Shown here: positions 36,237-44,153 of the stretch, piece by piece | How the letters are laid out: each line of letters starts with the position of its first letter | Numbering within the stretch: the stretch's first letter is position 1 | Position numbers and translations under genes: made by a program | Notes under the pieces: generated by a model | Seen by the model: the letters and a program-made list of their open reading frames with translations, nothing else | Databases searched by the model: none | Told to the model about the DNA's origin: nothing | Origin: Candidatus Halobonum tyrrellensis G22 | GTDB taxonomy: Archaea > Halobacteriota > Halobacteria > Halobacteriales > Haloferacaceae | Length of the DNA: 64,000 nt | NCBI RefSeq assembly: GCF_000495475.1 | Contig: NZ_ASGZ01000061.1 | Span: 1 to 64,000 of the forward strand | Reading direction: 5' to 3'

Positions 36237-36356
36237 ATGGTCAAGCGCCCGTTCGTCTGCGCCGACTGCGACCGGTCGGTGAGCGTCCTCTCGTACCGTG
36301 CGGCCTGCCCCGACTGCGGCGGCACGCTAGAGCAGTCGATCGCACGCGGGACGTGA
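36237..36356 (+). CDS. 39-residue zinc-ribbon (rubrerythrin-like) protein
   Basis: A micro-protein with two Cys pairs, VCADCDRS and ACPDCGGT, matching the rubrerythrin/rubredoxin-like zinc ribbon common in haloarchaeal small proteins. Start ATG 36237 is about 28 nt downstream of a CGTTTAAC TATA box. The stop TGA overlaps a GTG start (GTGA at 36353-36356), coupling it to the next gene. Function unknown. Confidence 0.8.
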   Translation: MVKRPFVCADCDRSVSVLSYRAACPDCGGTLEQSIARGT

Positions 36357-36718
36357 GCGACGCCGGGTCGCCGGACCCGACGGTCGTCCGGACGCTCGCC
36401 GTGACGACCGACGACGTGGTGGCGGCGCTCGAAGCCCGCGACCGCAACCGCCGGGAGGCGGTGCTCCGGGTGACGCCGCCGTTCTCCCCGCGGATGCGCG
36501 CGCGTCTCCACGTCGCCGGCGGCGAGGGCGCGTACGACGACGAGGGGGCGTCGCCGGTCCACCTCCACCCGCGGGCGTTCGTCCCCGACGAGTTCCCGCG
36601 GTTCCCCGGCCGCGGCGCCGAGCGCTGGCGCTCGGCGATTCGCGAGTCGCTCGAAAAACGGGTCGAACTCGATACTCCCGCCGGACCGCACGAGGTCCGG
36701 GTGTCGTTTCTCGGTTAG
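36353..36718 (+). CDS. conserved haloarchaeal protein, unknown
   Basis: A 121-residue soluble acidic protein beginning with GTG 36353, coupled to the micro zinc ribbon. It is alpha/beta-looking, with AVLRVTPPFSPRMRARLHV and a Glu/Arg-rich C-terminus. I recognise no family. Its stop overlaps by 3 nt the stop of the convergent cold-shock gene, leaving no terminator space. Confidence 0.72.
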   Translation: MSDAGSPDPTVVRTLAVTTDDVVAALEARDRNRREAVLRVTPPFSPRMRARLHVAGGEGAYDDEGASPVHLHPRAFVPDEFPRFPGRGAERWRSAIRESLEKRVELDTPAGPHEVRVSFLG

Positions 36719-36909
36719 AGCCGCTGGAGGTTCGTCGCCCGCGGACCCTTGTCGGCCTGTTCGATGTCGAACTCCACCTCCTGCCCTTCTTCGAGGTCCG
36801 GACCGCCGACGTCCTCCATGTGGAAGAAGACGTCCTCGTCGGACTCGTCTGTTTCGATGAAGCCGTATCCGCCCGTGTCGTTGAAGAATGCAACCGTACC
36901 TTGCGCCAT
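36715..36909 (-). CDS. cspA: cold-shock domain protein
   Basis: A 64-residue single cold-shock domain RNA/DNA chaperone. RNP1 is GGYGFIE (residues 13-19) and RNP2 is DVFFHMEDV (about 26-34); the C-terminal KGPRATNLQRL strand is typical. Strongly acidic, as halophiles require. It has a GAGGT ribosome-binding site 9 nt before the ATG and a GTATATAC TATA box at about 36946-36953, so a short leader is likely. Confidence 0.96.
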   Translation of the reverse strand: MAQGTVAFFNDTGGYGFIETDESDEDVFFHMEDVGGPDLEEGQEVEFDIEQADKGPRATNLQRL

Positions 36910-36956
36910 TCGCGGTAACCTCGGCGGGTGGATGGGCGGTCGAACGTATATACTTG

Positions 36957-37465
36957 TGGATCGAACAGTCGGGTTCGTTGGCAGATGCGTGCGGGTTGGC
37001 TGACGCGTAGACGCTCGGTACCGATCGGATCGACACGCGGTAGCGACGGGGCGATTGTCGAGTTGGTACCGGACGCTCCGAGCGCGTCACTCGCTCGCAC
37101 CGCCCGAGGGCGCCGGGTCCGGCGGTCGGCCCGTCCTCCAGTTCCCAGCGCGCGGCCTTATTGGTCGTGCGCGCCCGCGTGCGGACGGCCCGGAGCGGGG
37201 TGGCCGGACCGGCGAACGGTCCCGCCGTCCGGTCGGGGTCGCCGCCCGAAACGTTCTTCCCTACCGAACGAGCGCTACCCGGACTGTTTTTGTGGTTCGA
37301 ACGGCCGGCGCCGGCAGCACTCGATGGGCGCGTATCGCGGACAAGAGGGGTCTGTGCGCCGTGTACGACCGATCCCACCGATGCGAACGTTTAAACACTT
37401 CCGGGTATTACTACCAGTAAGGACGACTACCGTCGGGACACCGTGGTCGCTCCGGGAGCAAACCA
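36957..37465. other. gap of about 500 bp upstream of tfb
   Basis: No credible gene. A CCTTATTGG TATA-like element on the plus strand at about 37156 could start a small RNA or long leader toward tfb. The GTTTAAAC promoter of tfb lies at 37389-37396. Otherwise only GC-rich unremarkable sequence. Confidence 0.4.
37389..37420 (+). promoter_or_regulatory. tfb promoter with palindrome at the predicted start site
   Basis: GTTTAAAC (37389-37396) is a perfect TATA-type palindrome. At 37408-37420 TTACT-ACC-AGTAA is a second palindrome covering the predicted transcription start (about 37418). The leader to the ATG at 37466 is about 45 nt and includes a GGGAG site 8 nt before the start codon. Confidence 0.5.
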
Positions 37466-38449
37466 ATGACAGAGACACGAACCACCATCAGCAGCTACGA
37501 GCGGGAGACGACCCCGGAGCCCCGGGTCGAATCGAGCGAGGAGCGGACCCGAGCGGACGTCGCCTGCCCCGAGTGCGGCGGCCACGTCGTCACGGACGAG
37601 GAGCACGGCGAGACGGTCTGTGCGGACTGCGGGCTGGTCGTCGAGGCGGACGCCATCGACCACGGTCCCGAGTGGCGGTCGTTCAGCAACGAGGCGGGCG
37701 ACAAGTCGCGCGTCGGCGCCCCGACGACGAACATGATGCACGACAAGGGGCTGTCGACCAACATCGGCTGGCAGAACAAGGACGCGTACGGCCGGACGCT
37801 GTCGGCCGAGCGCCGCCAGCAGATGCAGCGGCTCCGCACCTGGCACGAGCGGTTCCGCACCCGTGACTCGAAGGAGCGCAACCTCAAGCAGGCGCTCGGC
37901 GAGATCGACCGCATGGCCTCGGCGTTGGGCCTCCCCGAGACGGTTCGGGAGACCGCCAGCGTCGTCTACCGCCGCGCGCTGAGCGAGGACCTCCTGCCCG
38001 GCCGCTCCATCGAGGGCGTCGCCACCGCCGCGCTGTACACGGCCGCGCGGCAGGCCGGCACGCCCCGCTCGCTCGACGAACTCACGAGCGTCTCGCGGGT
38101 CGAGCGGATGGAGCTCACCCGGACGTACCGCTACCTCGTCCGCGAACTGAAACTGGAGGTCGCGCCCGCCGACCCCGCCCAGTACGTCGGCCGGTTCGCG
38201 TCGGGACTCGGTCTCTCCGACGAGGGCGAACGGCGCGCCCGCGACCTCCTCAAGGGTGCACAGGAGGCGGGCGTCACGAGCGGGAAGTCGCCGGTCGGAC
38301 TGGCCGCGGCCGCGGTGTACGCCGCCTCGCTACTCACCAACGAGGCGCTGACCCAAAGCGAGGTCGGCGAGGTGGCGGGGGTCAGCGAGGTGACCATCCG
38401 CAACCGCTACAAGGAACTGCTCGAGGCGGCCGACGGTCTCCCGGCGTAA
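37466..38449 (+). CDS. tfb: transcription initiation factor IIB (TFB)
   Basis: A 327-residue archaeal TFB that bridges TBP-DNA and RNA polymerase. Zinc ribbon Cys34, Cys37, Cys52 and Cys55; B-finger/reader segment RSFSNEAGDKSRVGAP; two cyclin-fold repeats follow from about residue 125. Repeat 2 has the BRE-recognition helix in SEVGEVAGVSEVTIRNRY. Haloarchaea carry several TFBs that select promoter sets; this copy has its own palindromic promoter, which may mean autoregulation. Confidence 0.96.
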   Translation: MTETRTTISSYERETTPEPRVESSEERTRADVACPECGGHVVTDEEHGETVCADCGLVVEADAIDHGPEWRSFSNEAGDKSRVGAPTTNMMHDKGLSTNIGWQNKDAYGRTLSAERRQQMQRLRTWHERFRTRDSKERNLKQALGEIDRMASALGLPETVRETASVVYRRALSEDLLPGRSIEGVATAALYTAARQAGTPRSLDELTSVSRVERMELTRTYRYLVRELKLEVAPADPAQYVGRFASGLGLSDEGERRARDLLKGAQEAGVTSGKSPVGLAAAAVYAASLLTNEALTQSEVGEVAGVSEVTIRNRYKELLEAADGLPA

Positions 38450-38522
38450 CCCTGCGGCGTCCCACGGTTTTTCGTCCGCGAACGCGGTAGCTTTATTGAA
38501 CCGCCGCCCGACGGGTGGGCGT

Positions 38523-38702
38523 ATGGTCGAGGCCTTCGTCAGACTGCTCTGTCCCGAGTGTTCGAAGGACTGGCAGGAGAACCCCACCGATCTTCGTGGC
38601 CCCCGGCAGAACTTCTCGTGTCCGTCCTGTCACGCCACCCGGCGGCTCGCGGAGTTCATGCGGACCGAACGCGACCTCGACACGCTCAAACAGTTCCACT
38701 GA
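38523..38702 (+). CDS. 59-residue zinc-ribbon protein
   Basis: A conserved-looking haloarchaeal micro-protein with Cys pairs LCPECSKDW and SCPSCHATRR, separated by 22 residues: a compact zinc ribbon. The helical C-terminus MRTERDLDTLKQF is polar. The ATG at 38523 lies about 30 nt after a CTTTATTG TATA box, so leaderless. It is convergent with the aIF2 beta gene. Nucleic-acid or protein contact is possible; function unknown. Confidence 0.8.
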   Translation: MVEAFVRLLCPECSKDWQENPTDLRGPRQNFSCPSCHATRRLAEFMRTERDLDTLKQFH

Positions 38703-38721
38703 CGGACCACCCGGGTCCGTC

Positions 38722-39126
38722 TCAGTCGTCGACGGTCGACCGCGCGCCGCACGCCTCACAGACGAGCAGCGTCGTCCCGCCGTCCGTCTCGAGGTGTGTG
38801 TCCGGAAGCCCGCAGTCCGGACAGCGTACGTACGTCCGGACGTACTCGTCGACGACGCCCTCGATCCGGTCGGGCTTGAACGACCCGGTGAGTCGCGCTC
38901 GACCCACGTCGTCGATGCTGGCCGCGGTGCCGACCTCCTCTTGGAGGTACCGGAGGAGATGTTCGGGGTCGCGCGCGAGTCGGTCCGCGACCGCCGGGAA
39001 GTTCTCGACGACCGTCACGCTCCCCTCCTGGCGGACCTCCGGCGTCGGCACGTCGAACCGCGACTCCCCGCCCGAGGCCTCGGGGCTCTCCCCGACCGCT
39101 CTATCGAGCATGTCGTCGTACTCCAT
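38722..39126 (-). CDS. translation initiation factor aIF2 beta
   Basis: A 134-residue beta subunit of aIF2, the factor that brings initiator tRNA to the ribosome. The central domain carries VTVVENFPAVADRLARDPEHLL and TGSFKPDRIEGVVDEYVRTYV, and the C-terminal zinc ribbon is CPDCGLP ... CEACGARS. The ATG at 39126 is preferred: it begins MEYDDMLDRA and has a GTTTTATTC TATA box about 30 nt upstream. A 14-residue upstream extension is unlikely. Confidence 0.95.
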   Translation of the reverse strand: MEYDDMLDRAVGESPEASGGESRFDVPTPEVRQEGSVTVVENFPAVADRLARDPEHLLRYLQEEVGTAASIDDVGRARLTGSFKPDRIEGVVDEYVRTYVRCPDCGLPDTHLETDGGTTLLVCEACGARSTVDD

Positions 39127-39292
39127 ACCACCGGATGGGGGTTCGACGGAATAAAACGTTCGTGGCAACGTCCCGTCACGCCGCGTAACTCCAGTCTACC
39201 CCGCAGGAAATGCATATGAAAACCTGACGGGCATCGTGCTAACGAGCCTCAAGATAAGTCTTTAACCCTCCGGAGGCAAGCCGGAGTCGTCC

Positions 39293-39526
39293 ATGAAGAA
39301 GCAGGAACTCATCCACCTGCACGGCCTTCTCGCCGAGGTACGAAGCGAGTGTGAAGCGCGCGACGAGGATCTTGACCTGACAGCGTACGAAGAGTTGGGG
39401 GTCAAACCAACGTCGATCCATCGTTCGAAAACCGACCACAAGGCGGCGGTGTTCAAACTGGCCGGCGGGATAACCTCCTCGGTCACGGAGTCCCAGCGCG
39501 AGTCGGTCGCGCCCAAGGCCGACTGA
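39293..39526 (+). CDS. UPF0058 family protein
   Basis: A 77-residue archaeal protein of the UPF0058 family (MKKQELIHLHGLLAEVR opening, TSIHRSKTDHKAAVF middle). Unknown function; small, helical and widespread in euryarchaea. A TCTTTAACC TATA box is about 32 nt upstream. Between the two, CTCCGG and CCGGAG (39269-39287) form a 6-bp inverted repeat with a 7-nt loop in what would be untranscribed or very short leader sequence. Confidence 0.92.
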   Translation: MKKQELIHLHGLLAEVRSECEARDEDLDLTAYEELGVKPTSIHRSKTDHKAAVFKLAGGITSSVTESQRESVAPKAD

Positions 39527-39612
39527 ACGGTCCCCTTCCTCACCCGACGGTCACCTCCCCACCAGCCGCGGCGCCCGTCCGACCCCGGCGGCTCGCGGCG
39601 CAAAGCGCCGGC

Positions 39613-40113
39613 TCAGCCGTCCTCGCCGACCATCTCCTCGAACTCCGGGAGCAGGTCGTCCTCGCCGTCGTCCGACTCCCCGTCGCTCGTCCCTCCGTCG
39701 CTCGACTCCTCGCCGTCGGGCGGGGCGTCGTCCCCGTCGGTCGAGTCGTCGCTCGCACCGTCGTCTTCCCCTCCGTCCTCCTCGACCGGTTCGACGCGTA
39801 ACACCTTCAGCGGGATGTTCTCCAGGCGCTGACCGATCTCCTTGCGTGCGATCCGGGCGGCGTGTTCGTCGCGTTCGACGTTGAAGACGACCATCTCCAG
39901 TTCGAGCGCGACGAGCGCTTCGTCGGCCGCGATGAACGCCGGGTCGACCCGCTCGCCCGCCTCGTTCTCGCGGTGGGCCATGTTGATCTCGATGTAGTTG
40001 AGGTCCGGGTTGAGCATCTCCCCGGTCTTCGAGATGGCGATCCGAACCGCCTCGTCGGTCGTCTCCACGTCGTAAACGGGGACGGCGGCCTCGACGACGA
40101 CCCTGCGGTCCAT
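39613..40113 (-). CDS. DUF555/UPF0212 family protein with acidic tail
   Basis: A 166-residue protein of the archaeal UPF0212 (DUF555) group. The conserved core (residues 1-115: [20 protein letters not shown], then [12 protein letters not shown]) is of normal size. It is followed by an Asp/Ser/Glu-rich tail of about 45 residues ending [10 protein letters not shown]. The tail looks like a halophile-specific addition. The ATG at 40113 opens MDRRVVVEA; an in-frame ATG 60 nt upstream is less likely. Divergent from thi4. Confidence 0.88.
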   Translation of the reverse strand: MDRRVVVEAAVPVYDVETTDEAVRIAISKTGEMLNPDLNYIEINMAHRENEAGERVDPAFIAADEALVALELEMVVFNVERDEHAARIARKEIGQRLENIPLKVLRVEPVEEDGGEDDGASDDSTDGDDAPPDGEESSDGGTSDGESDDGEDDLLPEFEEMVGEDG

Positions 40114-40173
40114 GAACACGAGTACTCGTGCCGGCGGCATGAAGCTTCGGCCGGCGTCCCCGGACGGTGGCAA

Positions 40174-40199
40174 CGTTTAATTACCCAGTGGTACTACCA
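40174..40199 (+). promoter_or_regulatory. thi4 promoter with adjacent palindrome
   Basis: CGTTTAATTA (40174-40183) is the TATA box, about 31 nt before the ATG at 40207. TGGTA-C-TACCA at 40189-40199 is a perfect 11-bp palindrome between it and the start codon, well placed for a repressor. In Haloferax, thi4 is known to be controlled by ThiR; whether this is its site is inference. Confidence 0.5.
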
Positions 40200-40206
40200 A
40201 GTGTGC

Positions 40207-41139
40207 ATGGAGTTCGACGGATTCAGCGGCGCGAACGAGGCATCGGTGACCCGGGCCATCGGCGACGCGTGGCACGAGGAGTTCATCGACGGGACGGAGA
40301 CGGACGTCATCGTCGTCGGCGGCGGGCCGTCGGGGCTGACCGCGGCGGCGGAACTCGCCGACCGGGGCGTCGACGTGACCGTCGTCGAGAAGAACAACTA
40401 CTTCGGCGGGGGGTTCTGGCTGGGCGGCTACCTGATGAACAAGCTGACGGTCCGCGACCCGGGGCAGAACGTACTCGACGAACTCGGCGTCCCCTACGAG
40501 GAGAGCGACGAGGCCGAGGGGCTGTACGTCGCGAGCGCGCCCCACTGTGCGTCGGCGCTGATCGAGTCGGCCTGCGAGGCGGGCGCGCGGATGCAGAACA
40601 TGACCGAGTTCACCGACGTCGTGGTACGGGAGAACCACCGCGTCGCGGGCGTCGTGATGAACTGGACGCCGGTCCACTCGCTCCCGCGGGAACTGACCTG
40701 CGTCGACCCCATCGCGGTCGAGTCGGACCTGGTGGTCGACGCGACGGGCCACGAGGCGGTCGTGGTCTCGAAACTCCACGAGCGCGGGGTGGTCGACGCG
40801 CCGGGCGTCGACCACGCCGACGAGCACACCACCGGGATGGACCGCTCCGGGGACGACGAGTACGGCGCGCCCGGCCACGACTCGCCCGGCCACGACTCGA
40901 TGTGGGTCGAAGACAGCGAGGACGGCGTGGTCGAGAAGACCGGGATGGTCCACGACGGTCTCCTCACGGCGGGACTGTCGACCGCGACGGTCCACGGACT
41001 CACCCGGATGGGACCGACGTTCGGCGCGATGCTCGTCTCGGGCAAGCGCGCCGCGGAGGTCGCGCTCGACGAACTCGGCGTCGACGCGCCGCCGGTCGAA
41101 CTCGGTACGAGCGCGCCGACGGCCCCGGCGGACGACTGA
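40207..41139 (+). CDS. thi4: thiamine thiazole synthase Thi4
   Basis: A 310-residue Thi4 making the thiazole half of thiamine from NAD and glycine. The FAD/NAD-binding motif GGGPSG is at residues 38-43 and [15 protein letters not shown] follows. Cys165 in RELTCVDP falls at the position of the Cys reported as essential in Haloferax volcanii Thi4. It aligns with the yeast Cys that donates sulfur, so this is probably a single-turnover, sulfur-donating enzyme. The C-terminus adds an acidic, Asp/His-rich insertion near residues 205-245. Leaderless from the promoter above. Confidence 0.95.
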   Translation: MEFDGFSGANEASVTRAIGDAWHEEFIDGTETDVIVVGGGPSGLTAAAELADRGVDVTVVEKNNYFGGGFWLGGYLMNKLTVRDPGQNVLDELGVPYEESDEAEGLYVASAPHCASALIESACEAGARMQNMTEFTDVVVRENHRVAGVVMNWTPVHSLPRELTCVDPIAVESDLVVDATGHEAVVVSKLHERGVVDAPGVDHADEHTTGMDRSGDDEYGAPGHDSPGHDSMWVEDSEDGVVEKTGMVHDGLLTAGLSTATVHGLTRMGPTFGAMLVSGKRAAEVALDELGVDAPPVELGTSAPTAPADD

Positions 41140-41230
41140 GACGGACGGAGACGTCGGCCCGTCGGACCGCGGGAGGCGGGGATCGTCGCGGCTCGACGCG
41201 GCTCACCACGGCTCCCGGCGGTCGCCCTGC

Positions 41231-42145
41231 TCACTCCCCGCCGGTGCGGAGGTGGTGGAACAGGTACGTCTGGGCGTACCCCGCGTAGCGGCCGCCCAAC
41301 CGCTCGCGGATGGCGCGGGAGGTCTCGGCGTAGCTCCCGCGGTCGCAGTCGGGGAAGTGGTCGGCGATGGCCGACCGGATCCACGTGTCGAGCGGCACGG
41401 CTTCGAGAAAGTCCAGCGAGAACAGGAGGACGCAGTCGGCCACCTTCTCGCCGACGCCGACGAACCGCTGGAGGTGCTCGCGCGCCTCCTCGTACGGCAT
41501 CGCGGCGGCCGCGGCCGGGTCGGCTTCGCCGGTCGCCACCATCTCGGCGGTCCGCCGGACGTACGGCGCGCGGTAGCCCAACGAGAGGTCCCGAAGCTCC
41601 CCCTCCGTGCGGTCGGCCAACTGCTCGGGCGTCGGGAACGCGTGGTACGTCCCGCCGTCGAACGTCACGGGGTCGCCGAACGCCGCGGCCATGTCCGTCT
41701 GCATCCCGTGGATGCGCGAGACGCGCATCTGCGCCGAGCAGATGAACGAGACCAGACAGCCGAACGGCGGGTCCCGCACCAGCCGCAGTCCGCGGTAGCG
41801 CTCGAACGCGCGGTCGAGCACCGCGAGGTCGGGGGTCCCGGCGCGGACCGCGTCGAGGTCGTCGTCCAACCGCAGCAGGTGGGTCAACAGCGGCACCGCG
41901 TCGGTCGTCGCCTCCCACTCCAGTCGGCCGTCGACCTGCCGGACGCGCACCACCGCGCGCTCGTCGCTCACCCCCTCGACCGGCGGCACGACCGTCTCGT
42001 ACCACTCGCTCCCGCCGTGGGCGGCGTCGGTCGCGTACATCCCCCCGTCCGCGCGGTCCCAGAGGTACGTCTGTCCGCTCTCGACTGTCGCCTGTAGGTC
42101 GAACGGTCCCGCGAGGTCGTCGACCGGGATCGCCCCCGTCTCCAT
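41231..42145 (-). CDS. ogg: 8-oxoguanine DNA glycosylase / AlkA-like HhH-GPD glycosylase
   Basis: A 304-residue base-excision repair enzyme of the OGG1 type. The helix-hairpin-helix FVGVGEKVADC carries the catalytic Lys234, and PLDTW holds Asp253, the Lys-activating Asp. The N-terminal half is the OGG1-like beta-barrel domain (FDLQATVESGQTYLW). Lys plus Asp indicates a bifunctional glycosylase/lyase, unlike AlkA. Convergent with thi4. Confidence 0.92.
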   Translation of the reverse strand: METGAIPVDDLAGPFDLQATVESGQTYLWDRADGGMYATDAAHGGSEWYETVVPPVEGVSDERAVVRVRQVDGRLEWEATTDAVPLLTHLLRLDDDLDAVRAGTPDLAVLDRAFERYRGLRLVRDPPFGCLVSFICSAQMRVSRIHGMQTDMAAAFGDPVTFDGGTYHAFPTPEQLADRTEGELRDLSLGYRAPYVRRTAEMVATGEADPAAAAAMPYEEAREHLQRFVGVGEKVADCVLLFSLDFLEAVPLDTWIRSAIADHFPDCDRGSYAETSRAIRERLGGRYAGYAQTYLFHHLRTGGE

Positions 42146-42327
42146 CGGCGTACCCGACGGCCGCGAGGGGGTTGCGGCTTACGGTTCGGGTCGGCGGCGC
42201 GCCGCCGGCGGCGGGGGACGGTCGTCCGCGACTCGGGAGGTGCGCCGCCCGGTTCCGCCGGAGGGCGGCCGACTCCGTCGCGTTCCGGCTTCGGAACCCT
42301 GATTTGTCGGACCGAACACCGGCTACC

Positions 42328-43581
42328 ATGGCCAGCGACGCCGAGTCGGCCGGCGCGGACATCTCCGCGCGGGCGCGCGAGGAGTTGGGGTTCTCGCGGT
42401 GGTGGCAGGTCGCCGCCGCGGCGGTGATGATGGGGCTGGTGAGCCCGTACCAGTACGTCTGGACGGTCGTCCAGCAGCCGCTCGGGGAGGCGCTGTCGAT
42501 CCCGCTGCCCGCCTTGGGGCTGGTGTTCACGCTGTTCGTCGTGATCCAGTCGGGGTCGCAGTTCCCGGTCGGCTGGTGGCGCGACAGACACGGCCCGCGC
42601 GCGCTGACGCTCGCGGCGGGCGTGCTCGCGGGCGGCGGCTACGTCGGCCTCGCGTACGCCACCGAGGTGTGGCAGATCTACCTGCTGTACTCCCTGGGAG
42701 CGCTCGGGGTCGGCATCGTCTACACCGTCGCGGTCAACACCGCCCTCAAGTGGTTCCCCGACCGGCGGGGGCTCACCACCGGCGTCGGGACGATGGCGTT
42801 CGCGGCCGGGAGCGCGCTGTTCGTCCTCCCGGTCCGGGCGAACGCGACCGCCGAGGCGTACGGCGGCGTCTTCCTCGCGATGGGGGCGGTCATCGGCGTC
42901 GGCGTGATAGCGGGCGCGCTCGTCCTCCGCGACCCGCCGGCGGGGTGGATGGCGGAGATGGTCGACGAGGGCGGCGTCGAGGAGACGACGACCGGCCGGC
43001 AGTACACCTCCCGCGAGATGCTGCGGACGTGGCAGTTCTGGCTGATGTACGCGGTGTTCGTCCTCGTGAGCGCCGCCGGTCTCATGCTCACCTCCCTGCT
43101 CGTCCAGTTCGCGACGGAGTTCGACCTCTCGGCGAACATCACCACGGTGTCGGCCGTCGTCCTCCCCATCGCCAGCGGCGTCGGCCGCCTCGTGATCGGC
43201 GACCTCTCCGACCGGTACGACCGCCGGCTCACGATGGTCGCCTCGTTCGTCCTCTCGGGACTGGGGCTGTTCCTCGTCGTCTGGGCGGCGACCGGCGGCG
43301 CGAGCCTGGTGTTCGTCGCCGCCGTCGTGGTCTCGATGTTCTTCTGGAGCCCGCAGTTCTCGCTGTTCCCCAGCGTCGTCGCGGACTACTACGGCCACGA
43401 ACACTCGTCGGCCAACTACGCGCTGCTGTACTCGGGGAAGATGTGGGGCGGCGTGTTCGGCGGCGCCGTCGCGGGCTGGTTCGTGCTCGTCACCTCGTGG
43501 ACCACCACGTTCCTCGTCGCGGGCGGACTCACCGTCGTCTCCGGGCTGGCCTCGCTCGCGCTCCGGCCCCCCGAGCGGTAG
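42328..43581 (+). CDS. MFS transporter, OFA (oxalate/formate antiporter) family
   Basis: A 417-residue, 12-TM carrier. MFS motif A appears as GWWRDRHGPRALTLAAG after TM2. A GDLSDRYDRR copy lies in the second half. FPDRRGLTTGVGTMAFAAGSALF is the OFA-typical central region. Substrate may be a carboxylate or other anion; not predictable. The ATG at 42328 starts MASDAESAG, a soluble tail of about 25 residues before TM1. Confidence 0.9.
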   Translation: MASDAESAGADISARAREELGFSRWWQVAAAAVMMGLVSPYQYVWTVVQQPLGEALSIPLPALGLVFTLFVVIQSGSQFPVGWWRDRHGPRALTLAAGVLAGGGYVGLAYATEVWQIYLLYSLGALGVGIVYTVAVNTALKWFPDRRGLTTGVGTMAFAAGSALFVLPVRANATAEAYGGVFLAMGAVIGVGVIAGALVLRDPPAGWMAEMVDEGGVEETTTGRQYTSREMLRTWQFWLMYAVFVLVSAAGLMLTSLLVQFATEFDLSANITTVSAVVLPIASGVGRLVIGDLSDRYDRRLTMVASFVLSGLGLFLVVWAATGGASLVFVAAVVVSMFFWSPQFSLFPSVVADYYGHEHSSANYALLYSGKMWGGVFGGAVAGWFVLVTSWTTTFLVAGGLTVVSGLASLALRPPER

Positions 43582-43698
43582 CCGCGACCCGCCGAACTCC
43601 TCCGAAATCGACGGTTCGATCGTCCGATTGCCCCGAATACGGCCGTGTGAGTCGTTCTCTGACACGGCGGGCTATAACTTACGAGTGGCCTTCGGGTC

Positions 43699-43756
43699 GT
43701 ATACGGAGTGTGTACAGAGGGGGTATGCAAAACACCTATATGCCCCCCAGGCATAC
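43699..43756 (+). promoter_or_regulatory. promoter with inverted repeat around the TATA box
   Basis: GTATGC (43723-43728) and GCATAC (43751-43756) flank the TATA element CCTATATG (43735-43742). GTATAC at 43699-43704 is another palindrome. It precedes the ATG at 43770 by about 30 nt and looks like an operator. Confidence 0.45.
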
Positions 43757-43769
43757 GTGTGAGTACATT

Positions 43770-44003
43770 ATGACCGGATATCACGACTACGTTCTCGGCC
43801 TCATCCCGGCCGCGCTGCTCGGAATTACCGCTCTGCTCTCGACGACCGGGTTGTCCGTTCAGGCCGCGGTTCCCGTCGGGGGCGGCGTCGCGGCGCTCCT
43901 CGTCGCGCACGCCATGTTCGTGCGCGGTCCGGTCACCGCGTCGCCGACCCCGGACGCGCCCGACGCGGCGGCGCAGTCCGGCCCGGCGCCCAACGGCGAC
44001 TGA
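43770..44003 (+). CDS. small membrane protein, unknown
   Basis: A 77-residue protein with a short hydrophilic start (TGYHDYVLGLIP), two TM segments (about residues 9-26 and 32-52) and a Pro/Ala/Asp-rich cytosolic tail. Similar small proteins with a YHDYVLGLIP opening seem to be common in haloarchaea, but I cannot name a function. Confidence 0.75.
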   Translation: MTGYHDYVLGLIPAALLGITALLSTTGLSVQAAVPVGGGVAALLVAHAMFVRGPVTASPTPDAPDAAAQSGPAPNGD

Positions 44004-44153
44004 GGACCGAGACGGGGCGAACGACTCGCGGTCGGCTCGCGGTTTCTCTCTCGGGTCCCGACCGACGACCCGCCGCTCGCCCGACCCGACTCGAAAAAAT
44101 CCCGCCAGTTCACGGCGCGACCGACTCGCGTTCCCCGCGTCCGACGCCCGCGT

